Source: Teratosphaeria epicoccoides
Lineage: Eukaryota > Ascomycota > Dothideomycetes > Mycosphaerellales > Teratosphaeriaceae
Reading direction: 5' to 3'
Length of the DNA: 64,000 nt
Assembly (NCBI GenBank): GCA_021401465.1
Contig: JADDMT010000023.1
Location: 186,001-250,000 of the forward strand
Of the stretch, positions 50,697 through 60,739 are shown one piece after another (position 1 is the stretch's first letter; the number at the start of each line of letters is the position of its first letter). A program made the translations under genes and the position numbers. The notes below the pieces were generated by a model. The model ran no database searches and was not told where the DNA came from. It was given only the letters and a program-made list of their open reading frames with translations.

Positions 50697-52072
50697 CTAA
50701 GACTTGTCCTTGTGGCCAATGTGCAACTTCTCCTTCACCTTCTCAACAAAGCTCTCCTTCTCCGCACCATCATGCCCAACCTTGCTCGACGAGTCGTGCG
50801 GGTTGCTTGCACCACCAGTGTTCTTGGCAGTATTATCGCGCGTCGTGCCTATCGCAACGTCAGTCAGACCATCATAATACGCCAACATACGCCGGACTTA
50901 CTGTCACTCTGGCCCTCAGCACTGCTGATACCGGCTTCACTCTCCCTCTTTGGCGGCACATCCGGAATCTTCTGGCTTTCACCCCAATGCTTCGAGCCCA
51001 GCTTCTCGCCTCCAGCAGTCGGAATGGCGTCTGTGTTTTCTCTCATCGCAGCCTCCCTATCGCTCGCATGTTTCTTCGGCTTGTCACTGCCCTCTTCGCC
51101 CTTGTCGCCGCCAGCAGCCGACCGGTCTGCGGTGTCCTTGGTAGTGGGATCTGCAGAGTCCGTGGGAGGGGCACCGGTAGTCACATCGCTGTCCGCAGGC
51201 CTAGGTGCACCTGAGCCGGCCTCGGTCTCTCGCTCTGGGCGAGAGCCCACCGCGCTGCTATCCTTCTGCGCCGCAGGCGAGTCTTTCAACGATGAGCCGC
51301 CGGTGGCAGATGAGTCCTGGTAGTTCGACCCACTCGCACCAGCTCCCAACACGCCAGCGCCCAAACCAGCCGCCTCACCTTCCTGCGATAAGGAGGTATC
51401 ACCACCAGCTGCTCGGTAATCCCCCACGTTTCTCGCCTCCATCTCACTATCGCTCGTAGCGTTCCCATAACCCAAGTAATCCTTCACAGTGCCGACTAAA
51501 CCCTGAGAATCTTGCTGCATGGAGTCAGCCACAGGGCTATGGACGTGGCCTGCACTACCTACCCCGCCAGCACCGCTAGCGATGCCACGCGCCGTGTCGT
51601 CCGCGCCTGGATTCGATGCCGGCACTGTGTCGGAGCTAAGGCCACCACCATAAGTGCTGCGCCCGACACCCATGCCCGAAATACCAGACGCACCGTTGCC
51701 GCGACCTGTAGCGCTACCTTGGTCACCGCTGACGCCAGTGTTTCCGCTCAGGCCTTCGGTGTTCTGCTTAATGTGCTCAATGCACTCTCCGTGAGTGCTT
51801 CGCCCAACACCCATGCCAGAAACACCTGATGCGCTGTTGCCAAGGCCTGTAGCGCTACCTTGGCCACCGCTGACGCCAGTGTTTCCACTCAGACCCTCCG
51901 TGTGGTGTTTGATATGCTCCATACCCTCTTCCTTCTGCTTCGCAGGAGCGGCACCGCCCACTCCTTGTCCTGCATTCATGGCGCCGTCGGCCTTGACGCC
52001 TGGGTCAAGCACATTGGCAGCGAGCGTCGAATGTGCGCCTTCGCCTTGTGGTCTGTAGGTTGGACCAGACAT
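50697..52072 (-). CDS. LEA/hydrophilin-like low-complexity protein with internal duplication
   Basis: Exons 50902-52072 and 50697-50848 give 440 aa; the 53-bp intron joins AEGQSD to STTRDNTAKN. The protein is very hydrophilic, rich in Gly, Ser, Ala, Asp and Thr, nearly free of Cys and Trp, and without membrane segments. A 47-residue unit beginning EHIKxxTEGLSGNTGVSG is tandemly duplicated (residues about 52-98 and 99-145). The last 20 residues (FVEKVKEKLHIGHKDKS) are an amphipathic Lys/Glu helix resembling the K-segment of dehydrins. Such composition is typical of desiccation/heat-protective hydrophilins and conidial stress proteins. Specific function is inferred only. Start MSGPTYRPQGEGAHST is shared by related fungal proteins as I recall. 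Confidence 0.72.
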
Positions 52073-52850
52073 TTTGATTAATCTCTCCTCTGTAATTTGC
52101 GTGGCAAGTTGCTAGTGTGCAGGGTTTATTATATGCAATGTTGTGCGTTCGACGAATGTTGCCTCGTCAATACCTACATCTAGCTGCAAGAGGGGCTACA
52201 ACTACGTCAAAGGCACACATGACGAAGCCAGCCGCGCCCCAAATCCAAATGCGCCAGCTCTTCCTGACAAGACTGGTCACAAAGAGGCCGTCATGGCCAC
52301 GCCAGTGCCAGTGCCATCACTGCCTACGTGGACGGTGAACCGAATGCGCGGGGCTGACAGCGGTAAAGGTACGTCATGCGACAGGTGTGGGATGTTTGGC
52401 GAACTTAATTGCACGACAATCATGTCTGAAAGGCTGCCGACTGGTTGTTCGCTCCCCACAAGGCAAATAGCTAGCAGGATCAGATCATGGGCCAGCAAGT
52501 TCCCGGTTGTGCTGTGCAGGTCCAACCACATCGTTGAACCGAACAGGCAGGTGATGTACAGAGTTCCTCTTGCCGCGGCTGCCGAGCCGTCACAAGTCTT
52601 CATATGCATCTTGTGCAGCTGCCACGTTGTGCTCCGGACTTGTTCTGCACACCGGACGCCTCGCCAAGCCACACCTACACAGACAGATTGCCTTCCTAGC
52701 ATCAAGAAGATCTGCTGTCTCTTGGCCGTGATTAGCGTCAGCCATTATTCGAGAGGTGTCTCCCAGCTCGGCTCATGTACTCATACAGATCACTTCATTC
52801 TTCGCGCTGCTCAAAATGGGCACAAGTTCAACTGAGCAAGGCAACGCTCT
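52073..52850. other. Intergenic
   Basis: LEA-like gene promoter and 3' flank of the Sel1 gene. A 230-codon plus-strand frame (52143-52835) starts with GTG and has no domain; not called. Confidence 0.4.
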
Positions 52851-55456
52851 TCATGCCTTCTCTTTCTCCTTCTTCTTGCCCCATATCGACCTTGACCGTG
52901 CCCTTCCAGCAGCGTTCGGCGTGCTGTTCTCCGCCGGCGTTTCGGCCATGACCCGCTCTAGCTTCTTCTTTTCAGGGGTCTTCGCCTTGGGGGCTTCGTC
53001 ATATTTTGACTTATAGATCCTGGCCAGACATCAGCGTCAATGCAGCTCAAGACAGATACTCAATAGGCTCACCAGCTATTGCCAGCCATACTCATCCCCA
53101 TGTTGGCAGCTTTCCGGTACAGTTGCGCGGCCTTGCCCATGTCCTTCTTGCAACCAAGACCCTGGGCGTAACAAAAGCCAGCTTCAGCTAATGCATCCGC
53201 GTCACCCCAGTTTCCAGCAACTTCATAACACCGAAGAGCCAACGCACGGTCCTTAGGACATCCCCAGCCGTTCATGTAGCTGATGCCCAATTCATAGATA
53301 GCCAGCGCGAATTGTGCTTTTCGCTTGCGCCTCTCCTGAGTTTCGGCGACAGGATCAGCCTTCGCATCCCGATTGACAGCACTGATCGCAGCTTCCACAT
53401 CCACCATTTCAAGACTGGAACCATCTATAGCCTTCTTCAACCACTTCACGCCTTCCTCCTGGCTGGGTCGCATGCCCCAGCCGTGCCTACAGGCCAGAGC
53501 ATACAACAGCATTCCCGTCGGCTGGCCACCGTTTGCAGCGAGGCGAAGATGATATGTAGATTTCTGCAAAGAGCCAGACGTGTGAGCTTGAATGCCAATC
53601 TCCAAATGTTGATCTGGAGAGATTTCTGCCATAGTCCGCGTCTCACTGTGTGTGGTATTGGGCCTGACCGTGCGGCCGGTCGAACCCGTGCTCACTGAAG
53701 CAGAAGACTGATGTAGCGGCGACCGGCCTTCAGAATTCGCAGAGCGACTACGAATGTTGCTGCTGTTTGCTGCGAGCCTGTCTCTCCCACTGAGTCGCGC
53801 TCCTGAAATACGCTCAGAGGATGTCGAATGAGTGGAAGCAGTCGGCGACGGAGGCCATGCAGGTGCAGTCGTCATAGCTCGTTGGCTATCCATCGAAGAA
53901 CCGTCTCGCTGCTGCTCCATGGTCTTGCATATCGGTGCAGATCGTTGGCTGTCCATCGAAGAACCGGGCCGCGGCTCCTCCATGGTCTTACGAGTCACGG
54001 AAGGTCTTTGGCTGTCCGTTGACGAGCTGGGCCGCTGCTCCTCCAGAGGACTCATCGGCGGCCTCTGAGCTGCCCTCGCTTCGTCCCAATTGAATTGTTT
54101 CTGGATCCAAGACTTCCTTGATTCAGCAGATGTACGGTCCACGGACCTGCCTCTTGGAAGTATGTATTTGCTGTAAATGTAGGACGAATTATTTCGATCT
54201 GCACCGAAATAGTCACCTTCCTCGATACCCGTTTCCACAGGTGTCTCGTGTACGTCATTGATGAATGGCGTCCGCAAATCATCACCAGAGTTCTGCCTCG
54301 AATTGCCCGCGGAATATAGTGGACGGGTACTATTGCTTGAAATGCTTGGATCACGTGGTGGGAGGTCCGAGGATGATCTGGCATCGAGCGAAGGTCTGCT
54401 GTCAAACGATGGCCGTGGGTCGGCAAGAGATGTCTGACTTCTACCTCCGCTGCTCATCGGTCTTGAGAAGTTGTGCGGCTTTTGTCGTGGCATGTATGCT
54501 TGTGGAGCTGTCATTGAGTAGTCCGATGTGACTGATGGCGATCGAGCAAAGTGAGGCACATGGGGCGAATATGGCGATTGGGGCCTGGACCTGTTGCTGC
54601 TCGAGGAGAACTTCCGATGGGTGTGTTCGCTGCCGGCAGGCATCAACTCCTCGTCTCCACTGCCTGATTGCACCTGCCTAATGCTCTGGCTGCTTCGAGT
54701 GGACTTGGGAGGAGGGAAACCTGGCGACTTTGGCCGTAGAAGACCTCCACGGTCGGATGGCAGTGACTTTTGCGATCTTGTGGAGCCATTGGTGAGCGTT
54801 CGTGGATGGTGATAATTCGACTGAACTGAATCAACACTGTTGGTCAGACTGGGCACTTGGGGCGAAGGCGCCTCAACGTTGACCCGCTTGTGGTTGCAAG
54901 GTTCCGGCGAAATGGCCCGTGGAATTCCAAAGTATCCTTGCGACTCCGCCGCTCGTTGTGATTCGGGTGCATCGTAGAACGGCGTGCCCACGGCTGTGCC
55001 ATCGCTGGCAGGGTCCGCGTCATCGATTGTGCTGGCAAGACTCAGCTCTGGATAATGGCTGACTGGCCTGAAATTGCTATTGTCTGCAGGAGCAATCTCA
55101 AAGTCTCGTTTCGCGGCTGGGCTCATGGGACTTGTCTCCTCACGCACGGCGTGCAAATCGCTCATGCCGCCTTGGCTGCCATCGCTAGCCTGCCCATGAA
55201 ACACCGGCCGGTTTGCAAGCTCTTTCGCGACAACGCCATGCGGCAGTCTGCTAATGCGCCTTCCACTCTGCGCCTGCTGCTCGAACTGCTTGGCCAGCAA
55301 GCGCGACTGGAGCGCGAAGGCATCCAGCGGTGACAGGGCCGGTGGGGCCTCGCCCGTCCGCGGGGATGGCAGGTCCAGCTGGAAGCTCATCTTCGGCGAC
55401 GGTCGTGTGCTGGAGCCGTTGTCGCTGAAGTCCAGATGCGCCGGTCGTGGACCCAT
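52851..55456 (-). CDS. Sel1-repeat protein, DSF2/SKT5-like
   Basis: Exons 53073-55456 and 52851-53019 give 850 aa; the intron (53 bp) restores AGNSWIYKSKYDEAP. The first 600 residues are Ser/Pro/Arg-rich and disordered, with near-repeats of EEQRPSSSTDSQRPS around residues 490-540. The C-terminal part holds at least three Sel1-like (TPR-related) repeats: GMLLYALACRHGWGM, LAIYELGISYMNGWGCPKD and ALAEAGFCYAQGLGCKKDMG. It ends in a basic coiled tail. Relatives act as scaffolds (Skt5 activates chitin synthase III; Dsf2 is a bud-site protein), so a cell-wall or polarity scaffold is a reasonable inference. The frame is open back to 55717, but MGPRPAHLDFSDNG at 55456 looks like the family start. Confidence 0.82.
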
Positions 55457-56362
55457 GATGTGGTCGAAGGCGAAGTGCTCGGGGTCGACGGTTATCGTGT
55501 GCAGACATAAACCGTTGACTGACAGCAGTGAGACAACCTCCTCGCCAGCCAGAACACTGCCACACCGAGAGAGTGGCCTGGCCGCGCTTCGCCTGATCCA
55601 ACTCTGAACGAGATGTACGTGCGGAAGCGCTGGTGCTCCTGATGATCCCAGCGTCCCAGCCAGGCTATACAGTTCGAGCGTACGGACAATAATGGCACGC
55701 AGATGTTGTCCTGTCACAAGATCTTGTCAGTTGGAAACATTGATTGCTCCACATTGACCTGCAGGTACGATCAAGCAATGTCCGTGCATCGGTATCATCA
55801 AGTCGAAGCACCTGCCACCTCCACCCAATAGGCGATTTACCAGGCGGAGACAAGGAACCCTCGCGCACAGCCTACAGGGGTTCAGACGCCATACCGAGCG
55901 GAGACGCCAAGGCCGGCAACAACACGCTTGTCCGGGTACACTGGACTCCACCCTCGAGCTAAGCGTCAAGACCACACCGCGACGATATGTCGTGCACGGC
56001 GTGCTGATGGGACGGCATGAGAAATTGTCCTGCAAGCTTCCGTGCAGCGTGCGACAATAATGTACCGGGGCCAATAATTCTCGAGTGCGCCAGGGTGCAC
56101 GGCAGCGCGCTGAGCGGGGAACAAAGCGTGCTTAAATTAGCCGATGACTTGCAGAAGCCGTGCGTCTAGCCACCGCGTGCAATACGATAAAGCGACTATT
56201 GTGGCAAGACCAACAAGATCGCCAGTGGCAAGGGTCGTAAGCTGTCTCCATCGAAGGAAAACGGATGATTTCTCTGCGTCTGTCCATAGCCGCTTAGTGC
56301 TACTATGTCTTGGCTACGTCGTCCGGACTTCGCCAAATTGTCTGAAAGTTTCATTCAAAAGT
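55457..56362. other. Intergenic
   Basis: Upstream of the Sel1 gene (including an in-frame open extension to 55717) and downstream of the P450. Nothing else recognised. Confidence 0.4.
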
Positions 56363-58238
56363 CTACACCGACCTCAGCCTTACGCGACATGGCATGCCCT
56401 CCCGAGGCTTGGCCGTGCCCAACTGGACCTGATACGCTTCCTCTCCAAATTGTTCCTGCACGCCATCTGTAGAGCTGGGATAGCCACTACCATCTCCCTT
56501 CAACTTTCCCACCTCGTTATACGCTGGTGTGAAATCGAAAGCCCTCAAAGTCATAGCCAAAATCACTTTGGTTTCTACAATGGCCAGCTCCTGGCCCACG
56601 CAGTTACGAGGCCCTTTGCTGAATGCTACCCAGGCCGGATTGGAGGTATAGTTCGCCGAGTCGTCGGAGGCGGTGTGGATGTGTCGTTCGGGAATGAAGC
56701 TGTGGGGCTTCGACCAGTATTTAGGATGACGATGCAAACCGACATCGACGGGCCAGAGCATGAAATGCTCTGTAGGCAAAGGCTCGTTTGTGTCAGGATC
56801 ACGGGCGAAGAAGCCTTTCTCTCCGATCCTTATCGTACTCGCTGGTGGCTGCAATCTGAGTACTTCCCTGATGACTGCCAATGTATATTCCAAACGATTT
56901 AGTAGCCTGGGGTCCCGCTTCAATTGCTCTGCAACGCTGTCGCCATCTGCGCCGAACACCTCATCGAGCTCTTTCCTGGCCTTGACGAGACATTCTGGGT
57001 TCTTGGAGAGATAGTAGTACGCATAAGCAATTGCAGATGACGTGGTATCATGACCAGCGAAGAGGAAAACCTGGAAGCGACGAATAGCAGGTTAGTCATT
57101 GACCTAATGCAAAGGAGTCTCGGGAGGGCCCACTCTGAGTCGGGTGAATCGTGATCGAGGCTTCAAGTGCTGTTCGAACGGAAGATAGCCATGTGACATA
57201 GAACAAATGGGCCAGCGCCTCAAACATTGATCAAGTCGCTAATTGATATGGAATAATCATTCGTGCAGATTTAATTGCTCAGCTTACCTTCATATTATTG
57301 ATGACGGCTTTTTCGAATTCAGGATCCAGAGATTTCGTCCTGTTCACATCGTCTGCGGTGCCCTTGACTTCCTTCAGGTATTCCTGTAGTGCGAGGTCGA
57401 CCACAGCCTTCGAAGTTCCACGTTGCTCGCGGGTAGCGAACCGCTCATCCAGGCGCTTCTTAATATATCGATCCATCTTCCAGGTTAAATATTTCTGGTA
57501 CGGGATCCGGAGCGGCCAGTCGACCATTTCCCAGGGATTAAACTGGGCTCCGACACAACACCAGCGCACTTGCCTCATGAATGTATCGACCAGCTCGTTA
57601 GGGCCTTTCTGGCAGTCAAGTGCGTGGTCGAGCACGACCTTGCCAATGATGTCGACAGTGAGCTTCGTTGTGTCCCGCTCCATGCGAAATAGTTCGCTGT
57701 TCTTGGCACGTGTGGTCAAAATCTCGTTGAAGACGAGACACTCATCAACTATTATCGGTACCACACTCACAATATGGGCCGGAGCAAATCCAGGATTAAA
57801 AGCCGTTCGCCACTTCTTCCATTCAGCACCTTCGCTACTGACAAGGTTGCCCGGCCCTCCGACATTGTGGATGAACTTCTCCACTTCAGGATGTTTGGGC
57901 ATTGAGTGCTTGACAGTCACCTGATGCGCCAAATCAGTGTCCAATATAGTCATGATCGGATCGCCGAAGGGCCATGGGTCTAAGTAATAGTAGTCGCCGA
58001 GGTTATATTTCTCTTTGACAATGCCCCAAAACGTCTGCGGAGCGGCAAGCTTGGGTTGCTTCTTCAGAACCTCGTTAATCGCGGGCAGGTGACCCCAGAT
58101 CCAGGAGTGTGGCGGCCCAGGCAAATTGTGAACAAGTTTGCGGTGGAAGTACCATTGTTGGGCGAAGCGAATGAGGGCTGTTGCGGCTACGGCGCCAATG
58201 GCCCAAGAGAGCCGTGTATAGGTAAAGATGTCCTCCAT
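56363..58238 (-). CDS. Cytochrome P450 monooxygenase
   Basis: Haem-thiolate monooxygenase of the ER. Exons 57288-58238 and 56363-57070 join in phase 0 into 552 aa. An N-terminal anchor (WAIGAVAATALIRFAQQW, about 12-30) and the Pro-rich hinge NLPGPPHSW are followed by WKKWRTAFNPGF (helix C), AGHDTTSSA (I-helix oxygen-activation motif) and IREVLRLQPP (ExxR). The haem loop is FSKGPRNCVGQELA with the Cys ligand. The 217-bp intron is much longer than others here and interrupts just before the I-helix motif. Layout resembles the CYP59/StcS-like group used in polyketide-toxin and other secondary pathways, but there is no biosynthetic cluster around it. Substrate unknown. Confidence 0.93.
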
Positions 58239-58730
58239 GACCCAAGATTCCTGTAAAATGATTTGAAAAGTATCAAAGCAGACAGGAATATGCTCCTAGA
58301 AGTCAGTAGTACGTACGTGACTACGTCTCATTCCTTCCTGTAGGACCCGCACAGCATGAATCGAGCCCCGAAACATGGATCTTACTGTTGTGGAAACGAA
58401 AACATCACCTTCTGTAGCATGGAAACAAATTATCAAACCAGAATCCCTTCTTGCAAAATAACTTCCATAATGGCATGAAAGTGTACATGTGCGCCTGTCA
58501 TGACGTGTTCAGGCCGACGTAGAAGCAAAGGATGGTTACACTGGTTACACCCAATTGGCATGTGAGATGACCATGGAGACTCCTTCACGAATAACTTGAC
58601 GAACCGGACAGAGACGTGTCAATGCGGATTCTAGGCGACATCGGAGTCATTGCTTCTCAATTCACAACCCAATTGAGCAGATGACCCGTTGTTTACGCGG
58701 GAGTGGTGTTGCAAGCTAGGTGTTACAAAC
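58239..58730. other. Divergent promoter region P450 / small ORF-SNX4
   Basis: About 490 bp between the P450 start and the small ORF. A 12-codon uORF begins at 58681 (ATG ACC CGT, ending TAG). Nothing else recognised. Confidence 0.4.
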
Positions 58731-59125
58731 ATGCGGGCCGATCCTTACACTCTCCCGGCTGATGACATAGCAGTCCAGCGACTTCCTACTAGAGAGCTCG
58801 ACCAGCTGTATAAGGAATCAACAACATAAAATCAGACAAACAACATCTTTCCGGGCCTTCGATCAGCAGCAAGCAGCCACCTGTCGACCGTGAAACGTCG
58901 CTGGCTCCACTGCAGCGCCTGGCTTTCGACTCTGAGGACGACTGGCTAGAGATTGCCTCCAACGCCAGCAACATTTCTGAGCCCGACTTCGAGCTTTTGG
59001 GCGCGAGCGTACCAAAGGCAGACAGCACAGTCTGGCAGCAGAACGGCTATCATCAGCATCAGTTGGACAGAAAATCGAGGGAGGATAGTGCGCTAATCAA
59101 CACCGTGTCCGCTGAGGACGCTTAA
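58731..59125 (+). CDS. Small acidic ORF immediately upstream of SNX4
   Basis: An ATG at 58731 opens exon 1 (58731-58807, MRADPYTLPADDIAVQRLPT onward). A GTATAAGG donor and the AG at 58866 would join it to 58867-59125, giving 111 aa ending TAA at 59123-59125. Only one base separates that stop from the SNX4 ATG at 59127. The protein is acidic, soluble and unrecognised. It has an EDDWLEI segment (W52-I55) and DFELL (F67-L70), both fitting the Atg8-interacting pattern W/F/Y-x-x-L/I/V with acidic lead-in. Alternatives: a leaky uORF or part of the SNX4 5' leader; an N-terminal SNX4 extension joined by an intron (for example donor GTACCA near 59009 with the AG just before 59127, in phase); or an assembly frameshift. 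Confidence 0.45.
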
Positions 59126-59126
59126 G

Positions 59127-60449
59127 ATGGAGCAAGGCAGCAGCTATGACCCGCACGACGATAATTGGCAGCAAGCAGGACCAAACGCCGACGCTGTGGA
59201 TCTTGCAGGACCAGGTGCCCATGGCAGGATAGAATGCGCGGTCAGCAAGCCACAAAGAGAGGGCGAAGGTTCGCAGAACCAATGGGTCTCGTACCTGGTG
59301 GTGACGGACACCGATTTTAAGAGTTTCCAATCGACGCACTCAGAAGTACGGCGACGCTTCACAGACTTTCTTTTTTTGTATAAAACGCTGGCAGCAGAGT
59401 ATCCACAATGCGCAGTACCTCCTTTGCCTGACAAGCACAACATGGCGTACGTGCGAGGTGACCGCTTTGGCCCAGACTTTACATCGAGACGAGCACATTC
59501 GCTTCAGCGTTTCCTCAAACGGTTGACCCTACATCCGGTTCTGAGGAGAGCTACGCTACTGGCCTTGTTTCTAGAAAGCAGCGACTGGAACGCAATTATG
59601 AGGAGCAGACCAAGGCGAGGCATGTCTGGCAGCGACGGAGGTGGTTCCGTGATCGAGAACTGGACGGAGGGATTCATGAACGCCTTTAGCAAGCCTCACA
59701 AGACAGACAAACGGTTTCAGGACGTCAACGAGCGAGCGAAGAAGCTGGACGATGACCTGAGGACTGTCAGCAAAACCGTTGCTCGTGTGGGTAAGAGGGA
59801 AGCCGATCTCGAGAGTGACTACGCCGAACTCGCGACTCAATTTCAGAAGCTTGCTGCCTTAGAGCCTGGAGTGCAAGATGAGCTCACCAAATTTGCCTCG
59901 AGCGTACAGCAGACCAGCGAGGGATGGGAGGCACTAAAAGAGCACACAGACCAGGACTACCTGGAATCACTGAATGATATGGAGTCGTACATCACGGCAG
60001 TCAAAGCACTGCTGAAGACTCGAGAACAAAAGCAGCTGGATTTCGAAGGTTTGACCGAGTATCTAAATAAGAACGCCCAAGAACGAGACACGATTGCGTC
60101 ACATGGCTCGCTCGGCGCTTCCGGCTTCCTACGGCAGAAAATCGAGGACGTTCGAGGGGTTGATCCAGAATCGTCTCGTCGGGAGAGGCAGCGCAAGCTC
60201 GAGGTTCAGATCAGCAGATTGACGACCGAAGTCGAGGCAGCGAAGAAGACAACAGAAGCCTTCGATGAAGAGGTGGTGAAGGAAGTGAACGACTTCGAGC
60301 GCATTAAAGCTGTCGAGTTCTACGACACGCTTGGGGGCCTGGCAGATGCCAATGTTGCGTTCTTCCAGGGCAATATCGAGATCTGGGAGAGGTTCATCCA
60401 GGACATGGAGAACCAGCAGGCGGAAGTGAAGGTGGCCCAGGAGACTTGA
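59127..60449 (+). CDS. SNX4: Sorting nexin-4 (PX-BAR), Atg24 type
   Basis: PX-BAR sorting nexin that binds PI3P on endosomes, recycles cargo such as SNAREs and is needed for selective autophagy (Atg24). Single exon, 440 aa, near yeast Snx4 (423). An acidic N-terminus is followed by the PX domain (about 30-155): YLVVTDTDFKSFQSTHSEVR, RRFTDFLFLYKTLAAEYPQC and the PI3P-pocket VPPLPDKH with RGDRFGPDFTSRRAHSLQRF. The BAR domain (about 175-430) is a long charged coiled coil (LDDDLRTVSKTVARVGKREA). The start at 59127 resembles SNX4 N-termini in other fungi. Confidence 0.93.
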   Translation: MEQGSSYDPHDDNWQQAGPNADAVDLAGPGAHGRIECAVSKPQREGEGSQNQWVSYLVVTDTDFKSFQSTHSEVRRRFTDFLFLYKTLAAEYPQCAVPPLPDKHNMAYVRGDRFGPDFTSRRAHSLQRFLKRLTLHPVLRRATLLALFLESSDWNAIMRSRPRRGMSGSDGGGSVIENWTEGFMNAFSKPHKTDKRFQDVNERAKKLDDDLRTVSKTVARVGKREADLESDYAELATQFQKLAALEPGVQDELTKFASSVQQTSEGWEALKEHTDQDYLESLNDMESYITAVKALLKTREQKQLDFEGLTEYLNKNAQERDTIASHGSLGASGFLRQKIEDVRGVDPESSRRERQRKLEVQISRLTTEVEAAKKTTEAFDEEVVKEVNDFERIKAVEFYDTLGGLADANVAFFQGNIEIWERFIQDMENQQAEVKVAQET

Positions 60450-60739
60450 GGTCTCAGGAAGCAGTCAGCCCACATCAGTAATGCGGATGCCGTGGGCGAC
60501 ACTACATGAATAATGTTTATATGACAATGCAAATGCCGACCTCCGAGCTCACCTATCCTCGTCGTTTCTCAAATTTGACTCATGTGCGCGGCTGTGTCCG
60601 AGGCGCTAATTCCGACGCTAAGCATCCATAGAATCCGAGCCATCTAGATCTTCACTCGATTCCTGCGGGTTCGCTGTCGACAATCACAGATCGTCGTACA
60701 TCGAAATTGCAGCCGACGACTCGAAGAGCTGTCGCAATC

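Noticed and set aside
52143..52835. 230-aa plus-strand ORF
   Set aside because: GTG start, no domain or leader; probably chance between two divergent promoters or flanks.
56363..60449. Secondary-metabolite gene cluster around the P450
   Set aside because: Neighbours are a Sel1 scaffold, SNX4 and SF3B1; no synthase, transporter or pathway regulator is present.
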